DNA from: Ooceraea biroi
Taxonomy: Eukaryota > Arthropoda > Insecta > Hymenoptera > Formicidae
Length of the DNA: 64,000 bases
NCBI RefSeq assembly: GCF_003672135.1
Contig: NC_039511.1
Location: forward strand, 6,908,464-6,972,463
Direction of reading: 5' to 3'
The number at the start of each line of letters is the position of its first letter. Position 1 is the first letter of the stretch. Position numbers and translations under genes: made by a program. This document shows, in pieces, positions 41,659 through 52,639 of this stretch. The notes under the pieces were generated by a model that saw only the letters and a program-made list of their open reading frames with translations, was not told the origin of the DNA and ran no database searches.

Positions 41659-41887
41659 ATCTTCAGAAGTGGGATTCGAGTAGTACGATTCGAGCAGTAC
41701 GATTCGGACAGAACGGTTCGAAGGATTCGTGAGTTACACGCGGTTCGGAAGTATTATTACGCGTAGCCATCATCACGATCGACTATTTCGCTGTGTGCGA
41801 GTGGAAGTAACGCGCTGTGTGCCGACTTGTCGCGTCGTGAGTGTTAGAAAGTCTAACGAGTAGTTACGTGTACCGATAACGACCCGT

Positions 41888-42960
41888 GATGAATCCTACG
41901 GACTATAGCATCGTGCAATTGAAAGAATTCCTGCGAGCAAGAAACCTCTCGGTGACAGGTAACAAAGCCGACTTGATACAGAGGTTGGAAGAGTACTCTC
42001 CTGATGTGTGGACTGAATGCGTCAGAGTAGCATGGTCGAAAGCCCGAATGAAGTCGAGGACAGTGCCGCAGCTCTGCAACCACTGCAGGATACGCCAACA
42101 AGCGGTCAAGACGCAATAAACCGCGAGCTTGATCTTGTTCGACGAGAAAGGGACCTGTTGCGGCGCGAGCTCGAACTGATGCGTCGTGAAACTGAGCTGA
42201 GGGCCCATACACCGACGTCCAGTGCGAGGAGCCTACCATGAGTGACGGCGGGATCAGCAGCACGAAGGGATTCAAGGACCTGCTGTGCGAATTCGATGGC
42301 TCGGGAAGCGAGTTCCGACGGTGAAAGCAGCAAGTCGAATTGCTGCGCGATACGTATCATCTTGATGGCAACGCTACAAGGGTGCTGATTAATTCCAGAT
42401 TAAAAGAAAAGGCGTTAAACTGGTTCCATTCAAAACCAGAACATATTGTGCTAAGTGCAACAATCTCTTGGAGGAAATGGGACGAATGTTTGATCATCGC
42501 CCAAGCAAACTTACGTTGAGAAAAGAGTTCGAACAGCGAATGTGGCAGCCCGGAGAATCATTTTCCGAGTACTACCACGATAAAATAATTCTGGCCAATC
42601 GGATACCGATTGCGAAAAACGAAATAACCGATTATGTCATTGATGGAGTGCTCGACTCGAGATTACGAGACCAGGCAAGGCTGCAGCGGTTCCGGGAAGC
42701 GAACGAGTTGGTCGAAGCGTTCGAGAAAATTACCTTGAAAGGTGGTTCGAAGCCGGAACGAGGTGCTACTGGTGGCCATCAACAGACTCCTAAGCAGAAG
42801 ACGAAGCCGGTCACAACGGAACGTACTGAGGCGAATCCATTGTCGAAGGGAACTTCGACCATGAGGTGTTACAACTGCAAGGAGAAGGGACATCGTGCAG
42901 CCGACTGTCCAAAGCCGCGAGTCAACGCGGGGAAACCTGAGAAGCGGTCCAACGATCCAG
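41888..42960 (+). pseudogene. Gypsy 3 gag with N-terminal SAP motif
   Basis: ATG 41888: MNPTDYSIVQLKEFLRARNL, continuing with TGNKADLIQRLEEYSPD. This is a SAP (helix-extended-loop-helix DNA-binding) motif. After a frame change near 42030 come a coiled coil rich in R-R-E-R-D-L-L-R-R-E-L, then in other frames a capsid-like region (WRKWDECL, QRMWQPGESFSEYYHDKI) and the zinc knuckle CYNCKEKGHRAADCPKP (about 42865-42915). At least two frame changes and one TGA (42322) break it. Confidence 0.8.
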
Positions 42961-43531
42961 AGGAGAAAGCCAGCAGCGCAGCGACCGAAATGAACCTCAT
43001 CCAGCCGTTCGTCGGGGTCGAGCCGTATACGGTACCCGTATCTTATTATATTCCGGATAGCGAAGGTAATGCGCACGAATATTCTCTTACGGCGATTGTT
43101 GATACAGGATCTCCAATTAGCCTGATAAAACCCGAATATGCACCAATTCATTGTCGTATCCCCGTTGCGGAAAATGATTATCGGTTCAATGGCGTTAATG
43201 ATTCGCGTCTTGAAATATTAGACATTTTTGAGTGCGATGTAACCGTAAACGATATTAGTATGCGTATCAAATTTTTTGTCGTACCACAGAAAACGATGAG
43301 CGCCGCTGCATTATTAGGAAGAGATTTTACGTCTAGCCCCGCGGTTAAATTGGAAATCAGCCCAACATTTAGAGTTTGTCGAAACGAATTAGACGTACAA
43401 CCGGAAGAAGATAGCTTCGTCGAGCAAATAATGCACATCGATTGTGTCGGTCGGTCGGATAATGAAGCTAATTTAAATATTAATCCGGATGTTCCTTACG
43501 ATGTGGCGTTAACCGTAAAAGAATTATACAA

Positions 43532-43571
<40 letters not shown>

Positions 43572-44335
43572 CCGGTAAAGAGCCAGAAAACCCTGTGAGC
43601 GAACCGGAAATGACGATATGTCCGAAACACGAGTAACCGATTAGTTTCCGTGCACGCCGGTTAGCGCACGCCGACAAAATACAGGTCCGTGTTATTTTAG
43701 ATGATTTGGTTAAGGAAGGCGTGATCCGAGAAAGTATTTCGTCGTATGCAAGCCCGATAGTACTTGTCCGTAAGAAAGACGGTAATCTGAGATTATGCGT
43801 AGATTACAGAGAGTTAAATAAGATCACGGTCAAAGAAACTTTCCCGACGCCTATGATTGACGATCACTTGGATCAATTAAAGGATAAAATAATTTTTAGC
43901 GCATTAGACCTGCGGAATGGATTTCATCATATTAAAATGGCTGAATCTTCCATTAAGTATACAGCTTTTATAACGCCGTTTGGACCATTTGAGTACTTGC
44001 GAATGCCTTTTGGCCTCACGAATGCTCCTCGAGTCTTTCAGAAGTATATTTATAACACTTTTCAAATTTTAATAAGGGAAGGTAAAATTTTAATTTACAT
44101 GAATGACATTCTTATCGCGACTAAAGGATTGAAAGAACATTTGGAGATTTTGCGTGAGGTATTTGAAATCGCAAGACGGCATAAACTCAGATTCCGGTTA
44201 GACAAGTGCTCTTTTTTGTACAACCAGATTACGTATCTCGGTTATTTTATTGATAATAACGGTATTCAGCCCAGCACAGCGAACGTCGAATCCGTTATTA
44301 ATTATCCTGTTCCGCGCAATACCAAAGAAGTCTAG
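42961..44335 (+). pseudogene. Gypsy 3 protease and reverse transcriptase
   Basis: Protease: AIVDTGSPISLI (DTG active site) about 43100, ending ALLGRDF. A (TA)n microsatellite at about 43531-43570 then destroys the frame. RT 43706-44335: YASPIVLVRKKDGNLRLCVD, FSALDLRNGFHHIKM, EYLRMPFGLTNAPRVFQKY, and IYMNDILIA, where the first catalytic Asp of the YxDD box is Asn. TAG at 44333-44335 interrupts the frame. Confidence 0.85.
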
Positions 44336-45361
44336 CGTTTTATAGGCCTGGTGAGCTATTTTAGGAGATTCATTTCTAAATTTCACGTCATAGCGAAACC
44401 CTTATATGATCTTTTAAAGAAGAATGCAGAATTTACATTCGGCGTGGAAGAAAATAAAGCGTACAAAGCGCTGAAAGTTTGTTTGTCGAGCAAACCGATC
44501 TTGGCGATTTACTGTCCCTCCGCGGAGACAGAATTACATTGTGACGCGAACGCAAGCGGATTCGGCGCTATTCTTTTACAGAAGCAGGGTGACGGGCGGT
44601 TTCAACCGATTTCATATTTCAGCCATCGAACGACACCCACCGAGTCGAAATACCATAGTTTCGAACTCGAGTGTTTAGCCGTTATTTATGCCATCAAAAG
44701 ATTCCACGTTTATCTGCTGGGCATTAGGTTCAAGATTATCACCGATTGCGATAGTTTCGTCTGACTCTTAGTAAGCAAACGATTAATCCGCGAATTGCGC
44801 GTTGGGCAATGTTCCTCCAACAATATGACTATGAAATAGTTCACCGACCGGGTAGCCGCATGGGTCATGTGGATGCCCTCAGTAGATGTAACAGTGTTTT
44901 AGTGTTGGAAGGCAATACACTTGAGCGAGTACTTTCGTTAAAACAGGATCAAGATCAAGGAATCCGGAAAATTCGTGATAAGTTAGAGAAAGAGGAAGAC
45001 AAATTATACTAGTTAAGAGATGGTCTCGTATATCGCAAGATTAATAAACATAAATTATTATTTTATGTTCCGGAAATCATGGAAAATAATATCATTCGCA
45101 CATGTCACGATGACCTCGGTCACGTGGGCGCTGCAAGGTGATTGCGAATATCATGAAAGTATATTGGTTTCCGAATATACACGGAAAGTAAAAACGTACA
45201 TAACAAACTGCCTCAAGTGTATAGAATTTTCCACACCTAGCGGAAAACCGGAAGGATACTTGCACAGTATCCCGAAGGGGAATTTACCATTTCAAACATA
45301 TCATATAGATTACTACGGACCTCTCGAGAAAGCTAGAGGATACAGATACATATTATCTATT
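44336..45361 (+). pseudogene. Gypsy 3 RNase H and integrase N-terminal part
   Basis: RNase H: AETELHCDANASGFGAILLQ and FELECLAVIYAIKRFHVYLL (44351-44764), a stop at 44762, then a tether QQYDYEIVHRPGSRMGHVDA (44809-45012). Integrase zinc-binding region in mixed frames around 45020-45240 (TNCLKCIEF) and core start FQTYHIDYYGPLEKARGYR with the first Asp. Cut at 45361 by a TIR element. Confidence 0.8.
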
Positions 45362-46299
45362 ACACTGGTCAACAAAATTTTATCGTTTTTATATTGTTTT
45401 TAAGGGAATAGGTATTCTTTACTAATTTGGGTGCGCTAAACATGAATCTGGCCTTTAAAATACTAAATTAGCTCTGGTTTTTTAAATAAACTGGATCAAA
45501 AGTGCAAAAAACCGTGTTTTTGGTCATTTTTGAACACCTGTAGAAAAACTACGGGAGCTCCTAGAACTTTGTAATTAGGATAAAATGAAAGCCCAAACCT
45601 TGCCCTTTTAGGCTATAGATTGAAAAATGAGGTGTCTTTAACTTGGAGTAACAATTGTTTTACGAACGCGCACCGCTTCCACCACATGCGATCCGCCACA
45701 TGTATGAGCAGATGCATCTCGTGAGTTTGTTACGAGTCATAAAGTGTGTTTGCAAGTGCGAGGTACCATTCTTATTTATTTACATCGTATAAACATTGGA
45801 ATTACGATTTAAGGTTTGTATAAATATGAGTTCATTACGAAAACTTTGTCTTAATCATCCAGATGTATTCTGCTACATTTGTGGTGAATATGCTGTAGAA
45901 AAACACAGACGAAGCCGAAGACAGGGGATGCTAGGGATAAAATAATTGGAGAGCGGAGAGAACAGTGCACGCGGCCAGAAAAGTATGTGGCGGAGTCGGT
46001 GCGCGATCGTAAAAAAATTGCTACTCCAAGTTAAAGGCACCTCATTTTTCGATCTATAGCCTAAAAGGACAAAGTTTAGGCTTTCATTTAATCTCAATTA
46101 GAAAGTTCTAGGAGCTCCCGTTGTTTTCTACAGGTGTTCAAAAATGACTAAAAACCCACGGTTTTTGCACATTTGACCCCGTTTTGTTTAAACACTAGAG
46201 CCAATTCACTATTTTCATTTCTACATTTGGATTCTACGGGAAAAAACCTATCAGAATGAGTTGCCATTGGCCCGACAAAAAATTCGTGTTCCCCAGTGT
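45362..46299. mobile_element. TIR element (ACACTGG ends) inside Gypsy 3 integrase
   Basis: ACACTGGTCAACAAAATTTT at the left is partly mirrored at the right (AATTCGTGTTCCCCAGTGT). Longer inner arms (about 45470-45665 and 46030-46210) are inverted copies with GAGCTCCTAGAACTTT, CTTTTAGGCTATAGATTG and TAACTTGGAGTA. Integrase sequence borders both sides. The centre holds a coding remnant (45826-45912). Confidence 0.75.
45826..45912 (+). pseudogene. N-terminal fragment of a CYICGEY-type transposon protein
   Basis: ATG 45826: MSSLRKLCLNHPDVFCYICG, then EYAVEKHRR, after which the frame is lost. C-Y-I-C-G-E-Y starts of this kind recur in insect repeat-encoded proteins. About 29 residues remain; function unknown. 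Confidence 0.5.
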
Positions 46300-47059
46300 T
46301 ATCGACGCTTTTACAAACTTCGCGCGACTCTATCCGTGTAAGTCCACAACCTCAGGTAAAGCTATTAAACATTTAAAGGAGCATTTCCGATGCTACAGCA
46401 AGCCGCGTCGACTAATAAGTGATCGAGGTAGTGCTTTCACCTCGGATGAATTTCGAAATTTTGTAAAAGAAGAGTCTATCGAACACGTTTTAATAGCTGT
46501 CGGTACTCCACGGGCGAATGGGCAAATAGAGAGATTGCATCGTGTTTTGACGCCGATGCTAGCGAAATTAAGTAATTCATCCAACTAATGGGATCAAGCA
46601 ATTAGTTCGGTTAAGTTCGCAATGAATAACACAACTTGTAGATCGACGGGACATGATCCTAGTCAATTATTATTTGGCCTAGAGCAGCTAGGACAAGTAA
46701 ACGATGTTATACGTTTACATTTAAATAGTCAAGTGACGGAAGATAGAGACTTGGAGGAAGTGCGGGAAATAGCTTCACGTGAGATAAGTAAAATCCAAGC
46801 TGCGAATGCGAAATCATACGACCGTACTCATAAGAGAGCAACCACCTATAATGTTAATGACTATGTAATGATAACGAACGTTGATACCACTGTCGGAGCA
46901 AACAAGAAACTAATTCCGAAGTATAAAAGACCTTATGTTGTGGAAAAAGTTTTAGATTCCGATCGTTATGTTGTATCCGACATCCCGGGCTCCCAGGTAA
47001 CACAAATGCCATATACGGGAATAATATCCGCCGAACGAATGAAATCCTGGATGCATTAG
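46300..47059 (+). pseudogene. Gypsy 3 integrase, core and C-terminus
   Basis: Resumes with VIDAFTNFARLYPCKSTTSG, then LISDRGSAFTSDEFRNFV (second Asp) and TPRANGQIERLHRVLTPML (Glu). A stop at 46588 follows; the C-terminal part 46622-47059 is open (GHDPSQLLFGLEQLGQ, NVNDYVMITNVD, IPKYKRPYVVEKVLDSDRYV) with a GPY-like module. Confidence 0.85.
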
Positions 47060-47236
47060 ATATAGTGCTTAGTTATAAGACGCGTTATTATGTTATTGTA
47101 TTTTATTTTGTGTATCGTTATGAAAGTTTATTTGATTGCGTTGTGAAGTTGTAAAGATGAATATATTTTGTGTTAACGGTGCATTGTTCGTAGCGACTAT
47201 CATGACCGGGACAGTCAAGAATCAGGATGGACGAGC

Positions 47237-47488
47237 TGTAGGGATTGAGATAACAATTCCTTTGATTTTGATCCGCGTCTTTTCCGCGACGCTTCAACGG
47301 TGTCCATCAAGCTCGCGGTTCGCCTTAGATCCGTATCAAAGCGTACCGCGAGCCGCACGCGAAAAACAACAGGTCGGCGAGGCCGATTGATCTGCTTAAT
47401 ATATAAGAGCGAGGCTGACAAAAGTTAATCAGTCCTGACACAGACCTTGTAGCGAACACTTCGTAATAAAGAGACAATTTTCACCACA
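47237..47488 (+). repeat. 3' LTR of Gypsy 3
   Basis: Near-identical to 41407-41658. Preceded by the purine-rich AGGATGGACGAGC and followed by TGTG. Confidence 0.93.
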
Positions 47489-47999
47489 TGTGTGAAAAGG
47501 AAGTCATCCGTCGAGAAATGACATGTCCACAGTGCAACACATTTATAAATATCGCATATGAATCCAATATATCAAGATCAAGTCCTCACTTCGCGTAGAT
47601 AGCTGAAAATTTGTGCGAAATCATTACATTTCTTTTGTTAATAACTTTTTAATAACCAACGAGCGACAGCTAAAACCTTTTGAAGGTCACTCAGGAGGGT
47701 AACCTCTATAATATATGTCACGGTCAAGGTCATCGGGGCGGCCTCCGTTATTGTCAATATTTACCATATTTTTATACAACTAAATATTTTAATACATATA
47801 AATATTTCAATACAAATAAGTGTTTTTTCAAAATACTTAGCGTTGCTAAACCGATTCAATAATTGTCTTAGTATTTAAATAATCTAAAGATTACAATAAT
47901 TTCTTTACACTCTAAATTACATGACACAATTCGTCGAAATACATAAAATATATGTACATACAACTGTAGTTCAACTTATTCTTTACTTAATTCTACTGT

Positions 48000-48023
48000 C
48001 ACACACTCACACACACACACACA

Positions 48024-48065
<42 letters not shown>

Positions 48066-48090
48066 GCACGCATTCACGCACGCACGCATT
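48000..48090. repeat. (CA)n microsatellite
   Basis: About 80 bp of CA repeats grading into GCACG/CATTCACGCACG units, in the centre of the right-arm palindrome of the foldback. Confidence 0.9.
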
Positions 48091-48407
48091 CATAAGACAG
48101 AAAGAAAGAGAATAAGGCAACTAACATATTGATTCGGTTTAGCAGCGCCAAGTATTTTGAAAAAACACTTATTTGTATTGAAATAGTTATATGTATTAAT
48201 ATATTTAGTTGTATAAAACTATAATAGATGTAATAAATAGAATAAATGTAATAGATTGTTTGGTTTGCATAAATACTCATTTTTATAATTGGCGCAATTT
48301 GTTGATATCATTATAGTTTTATAGAGGTCATCTTTGAACACGTTCTTCGGGCGCGTATGCTTGGCGCTTTTTTGTACCTTTTTCTAAAAAGGTAATTTTA
48401 TTGTGAT

Positions 48408-49620
48408 TATCTTATCTTCGCACTAGGAATAGATAGAAAAACCGTTCAAAAACGTGTTAAATACTCTTCACACCGTACAATTCACAGCGCAATTGAAATA
48501 GCAATATTTACATTGTAAGTTGCATAATTAATCAATTAACAGATCAGGGCAGGTTCTGTACGTCTGGGAAGTGTACGCGGAGCCTCCCCACTACAGAACC
48601 ATGATAACACCAGACGACGACGGCGTGGGTCTCAAAGTTCGAGACACTTATTAGAATCTTATTGGTCAAAGTTGATCCCCACATACGTAATTTTTAAACG
48701 CCCACCCTTTCGTCCAAGATATAAAATGGCCGGCGACGCTCGGAACAGTCAGAATAGTAGTAGTAGAGTCTTTTCCAGTTTTATTTTCCAATTTTTTTCC
48801 GGCTTTTTAGTTCAGATTTTAATTCAGAATTCGGTTCCGAGTTCGATTAGCGCTATCAGTGTCCAGTTAGTTAGAAGCGTGATTAACCGAGAATATATAG
48901 CGCAACCCAGCAAGTGATCTGTAAGAGAGACTGCGGCCACTCGCACCCATAGGATCAAGGTAGAAATTATATTATCAATTAACATTCTTATGATTCCAAA
49001 GATTATCATTAATAAAGGCCTAATACGAAATAACGGAGAAATCTCTAGCAAAGCTTCCTCTCTATCTTTTTAAAATATCTCTCGTTCGCATTGTTTTCCT
49101 TCCTTAAGTTATTGAAGGATTCTCGACTGGTGCTACTGAAGAGCGTGGACCTAGTCGTTCAAGTTGGCGCTACCGGAAAGTGTGGCCCTATCTTGCGACA
49201 ATAATCTTTCAGCAACCCGCGGTATCTTACTTAGATAAATTAGAATCATATTTATGCCTATCAAGAAGGGGCGTAGAGTTCAGGAAAGGAAGCTCCGTTA
49301 CCAGATTCGTCTCGCTTTCTCCAATAACCAAGACCCGTTTCCTTTCTATCAAAAATTAGCAGTACTAGAAACTAACAAAGCATTAATCAAAGAACACCTT
49401 TATTCTCTCCGAGAACTAACCATTGAGAATAAATATCCTGACTTCCGCACAATTCGTAAGGGTGATCCGCGACGCGTAGTTTACCGGTTTCGGGAGTTGC
49501 TCGGTTTAGACAGAAAAGAAATCACGATACCGAATACGTATCCGATACTTCCACCCGTTCAAGAGTCTTAATTTAACAGACATCTTGCTGCAATTTGCAT
49601 ACTCCGTCCCAGGGTAAATT
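48408..49620 (+). mobile_element. LTR-retrotransposon remnant: promoter/LTR, PBS-like site, short ORF
   Basis: TATAAAATGG at 48720 with a GGAACAGTCAGAATAG start-like region, a long G+C-mixed leader, and TTGGCGCTACCGG at 49164, resembling a primer-binding site. ORF 49254-49571 (MPIKKGRRVQERKLRYQIRL, 105 residues, ending at TAA) is basic and then predicted helical. It may be a gag start but I do not recognise it. Downstream pol is missing. Confidence 0.4.
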
Positions 49621-49662
49621 ACTTAAATGCCCGAAAAGGAGGATTTTTGACACGTTACTACG

Positions 49663-50848
49663 ACGTAATACTTGAAACCTGCCATGATGTTAGAAGAGGT
49701 GGCAGCTAAGGGAAAAGCTTTTGCGACTATAGCCGGGACTGTCATAAATTGTTATGGTTGAGCCTGGATGATTCAGCATCCATTGATCAATTTCTGTATT
49801 ATGTATTTCTTTAAAGGTCCAGAAATAGACTGATCTAACGGCTGCAAGCGATGGGTGCAATGTGGAGGAAATGAAAGCATAATTATGCCGTTTTCTTTTG
49901 CAAATTTAAGTCCTTCTAGAGAAAGATGAGATCCATGGTTATCCAGAAGCAAAAGGTATGGTTTTTCTTTGGTAGATTTAACATGATTGTGAAAATGCTT
50001 CAGAAATTGAATAAACTGAATAAACAACCCTTCAGTCATCCATCCTGAAGGATTACTTTCACCTTTACAACCAGTTGTCCCTAATAAAATGATCCTTGAA
50101 GTGAACACGCGAAAAAACAAAGAAAAGTGGAACCGTATTGCCCGTTCCAGACACAGCAACAGCCAAAGTTACAAGCGAGACCCTTTCTGCTGATGTAACC
50201 GCTCCTATTTGTTTGAAACCACTTTGAGCAATTATTTTGTTTGTTTTCTGTACGGTAGTTACTCCCGTTTCATCCAGATTCCGGGTATAATGCGGCGGAA
50301 TATTACATCTTTTTAAAATTCTTTCTAAATTATCAAAAAATGTCCAACATTATGCTTATTACAACTTGTAGCGCGTGCCAAACTTGTTACTTCAGGTGTT
50401 CTTATGGATGAGCTGTCATGACGTTTTAAAAATGACGTAAACCAGTCGACACCAGCTTGTTTGTTAGTCTACCAAGACATTGGTATTTGTACATTATTTT
50501 CCACAGCTAGATCATAAGCCATTTTTCGGACTTCCTTTGGACTCAACCCGAAATAAATATCAGATGCCTCTGATAAATAGGCTTCCAGTTCCTTTTCTTG
50601 AGCATCAGAAAAGATTTGTCGATTTTTCTTATAGCCGACATGAGTTATGAGAGACGTCACACAACTACTATTGATTTCACTATCTGTGAATTTATGACAA
50701 TACCGAGCCAGGGTTCGATAATTAATTTTTAAATCTTTAGCTATGGATCTAATAGACTTTTGCGCTGTTTTACTTCTCCTGCTGCACGCAACATTAAGTT
50801 TGGAGATACCCGACCGTGCTCCGTCTTCCTTTTATATACTCGTGGCAT
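49663..50848 (-). pseudogene. Pogo-like transposase B, DNA-binding and DDE parts
   Basis: ATG 50848 (MPRVYKRKTEHGR). Psq-type helix-turn-helix (IRSIAKDLKINYRTLARYC), then 50469-50660, a stop at about 50471, a CENP-B-like stretch (GVDWFTSFLKRHDS), catalytic NLDETGVTT (first Asp), LLLLDNHGSHLS (second Asp) and SFPPHCTHRLQPLDQSI. Frame changes near 50340, 50120 and 49800. It ends at 49663 at the border with LTR DNA; the C-terminal tail is at 38083-38640. Confidence 0.82.
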
Positions 50849-51745
50849 TATTATAAATTACTGTAAAAGTAAAAAGAAACCCATATTAAAGCACCAGTAC
50901 AGCTAGTAAGTAAAATGGGGTGAGTTGTCACATGTGACAAACAACCCCAAAGGCCTTTGACAACTTGACCCAAGCGATAAATAAATAATCTTAACACAGA
51001 CCTTCCAAAATGTTTAAAAAGTAACAATTTTCACATTAAACTAATGTTGAATGAAGTTCTACGAAATAAATCATAAGGAATTACAAAATACATAGTAAAT
51101 CGTATACTTACACGATGGAAAGAACGCCACAAAAATTTACTTCAAGCATGCGTAAACAATTAATGATCCTTCTGTTTCTTACGCAATGCCGCAGCAAACT
51201 GACCGTTCGCGGCGGGAACGACGATGTATTTGCCTCGCTGTGACGTGTTGCTAGACATTTGCAGGCGATTGTGATTTTGTTATAACCGTTGTCACAACCT
51301 ACCCGTGTGACAACCATACCCGGTCTCCCCCACCTGGTCCTTACCCTCTCCACTCACATCAGTAATGCCAGAAAGCGTGCCACGATTCGCGAGACCATTC
51401 CCACTCCATCCTCACCGAATGCTATAAAGCACGCTTTCTGGCACAGCTGCCTCACTGCCCCGTAATAAACGACGAGCGCGCGGCCCTCCTACCGACGACC
51501 TCGCTGCACGAGCCGCTCTCATTTGTACTGATTCGCTAATCTTCTTTTATTAACAACTCGAAATTTTACGTGTTGTTTGCAAAATAGTAGAAGACGTTTT
51601 AGTTCAACTTAATGAAATCTATCTGCAGGAGACCGATTGGACAACTTACGCGAGACACCCTGTATAATGGAATTTAAGAATTTCTGTTGTTAACATCTTA
51701 AACAATAACTTCCATATATGAAAAGAAAGGAGGAGATTACTAATA

Positions 51746-52107
51746 GGAGAACCTCCCAAGTGTAAGTCTGAGATCGGGATGAACTTTTGTAGAATGAAAG
51801 GGCTTTTTTTAAACTCCAATTTTGCTCACTTTAAGTCGTCGTATCTTTTATATTTTTTATTTTTGGCGTTTTTGCCTAAGGAAACTTTTAATCAGCATCA
51901 CCTAAACTACAACATATTTCAATTTCAGCCAATTTGACCGGAGCCGATTTTTTCCTATAAAATGAGCGGGGTCCTTTTTAATTGTTGTTTTCTCTGAAAC
52001 GGCTGTTCATAGCACCTTAAGTCTAAACAGGTGTTTACTTACTCTTAAAGCCCTTTCATTCTACAAAAGCTCATCCCGATCTCAGACTTACACTTGGGAG
52101 GTTCTCC
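51746..52107. mobile_element. MITE with long inverted ends
   Basis: GGAGAACCTCCCAAGTGTAA at the left is mirrored by TTACACTTGGGAGGTTCTCC at the right; similarity runs about 75 bp (through GATCGGGATGA and GAATGAAAGGGCTTT). No ORF. Sits in the Rh50 intron just before exon B. Confidence 0.8.
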
Positions 52108-52362
52108 TTGTAAAATTTAATATTGTTGAAGATGATAACAAAAACAGGAACATAAAAATTATACAGACTGTTGAGTTTAGAATGCAATACTCATTAAATT
52201 GTTAAAACTACAAAAAGGGCTAAATAATAGACGTCCTTTTTTGTATAAAAATGTTTAAAAAAGTACTTTAAATCAATACATTATTTAAGCAATTTGATAT
52301 ATATATTTTATTAAGACAAATTAAAAGTTATAGTAACCATTTTTAATAATATTTATTGACAG

Positions 52363-52528
52363 ATTTTTCCCGCTCGGGCGCCGAGTTCGGAAATAAAAAT
52401 TGCCGAGATGCGAGATACTTATGGGATATCACCTGGACTTGATAGAACAGCTTATCAACAAGGTGGATATCAAATATTAGCACTAGTAGTCACCCTTGGA
52501 ATCTCTGTTGTTTCCGGATTAATAACAG
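52363..52528 (+). CDS. Rh50: Rh50-type ammonium transporter, internal exon B
   Basis: 166 bp after ATTGACAG, followed by GTATGT. Phase 0 start matches exon A's phase 0 end; it ends in phase 1. It encodes IFPARAPSSEIKIAEMRD, then TYGISPGLDRTAYQQGGYQ and a hydrophobic ILALVVTLGISVVSGLIT, a transmembrane helix near the C-terminus of Rh proteins. The joined A-B reading is continuous and free of stops. The final cytoplasmic exon(s) must lie to the right and were not found before 64000. Confidence 0.93.
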
Positions 52529-52639
52529 GTATGTTGGAACAAAGTTGAACTTCAGAGTGATAAGTAAGGAATTCAGATCATGACTAAACAAAATAATAAA
52601 TAGTAATAATAAATAGCTTCCGCTGTATATTATACTTGC

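Larger units (their letters stand above)
41407..47488 (+). mobile_element. Gypsy 3, full-length LTR retrotransposon
   Basis: Two 252-bp LTRs (41407-41658 and 47237-47488) differ at only a handful of positions. TGTG flanks both ends (41403-41406, 47489-47492), a 4-bp duplication typical of Gypsy. Between them are gag with a SAP motif, protease, RT, RNase H and integrase. Integrase carries another transposon (45362-46299). Near-identical LTRs mean a fairly recent insertion, although pol already has several breaks. Confidence 0.93.
40411..48407. mobile_element. Foldback element with ATCACAAC ends, carrying Gypsy 3
   Basis: Left end ATCACAACAAAATTACCTTT is mirrored at the right (GGTAATTTTATTGTGAT, ending 48407). 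Both arms share AAAAAAGCGCCAAGCATACG, GACCTCTATAAAACTATAAT, AATTGCGCCAATTATAAAAA and, further in, a GACAATAACGGAGGC block. The right arm contains its own palindrome (about 47760-48230) with the same core as 16262-17951. Gypsy 3 is inserted between the arms. No transposase recognised. Confidence 0.82.
37612..51338 (-). mobile_element. Pogo-like element B, invaded
   Basis: Left end GGGAGATCGCGTATGGTTGT is mirrored by ACAACCATACCCGGTCTCCC near 51338, the GGGGAGACCGGG family seen at 9767 and 36680. Subterminal GTTGTCACA phrases repeat at both ends. The minus-strand transposase is split between 49663-50848 and 38083-38640 by an 11 kb insertion block. Confidence 0.7.
37538..51662. mobile_element. 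Outer TIR element (CAGGRTGTCTCGCG ends, TA duplication)
   Basis: CAGGATGTCTCGCGTGAGTT at 37538 is mirrored by AACTTACGCGAGACACCCTG ending 51662, and similarity continues for about 65 bp. TA lies on both sides (37536-37537, 51663-51664), pointing to the Tc1/mariner/pogo group. Its own sequence is only about 70 bp at the left and 320 bp at the right, including a hairpin CCAGAAAGCGTGCC/GCACGCTTTCTGG at 51369-51441; the rest is later insertions. Confidence 0.75.
37473..52362 (+). other. 14.9 kb Rh50 intron filled with nested transposons
   Basis: Donor GTACGT (37473) and acceptor ATTGACAG (ending 52362) bound it. Nearly all of its length is at least five layers of transposons (37538-51662), plus a MITE (51746-52107). 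Confidence 0.85.

Noticed and set aside
43480..43677. Minus-strand Ile-Tyr repeat frame
   Set aside because: A TA microsatellite inside Gypsy 3 read on the wrong strand.
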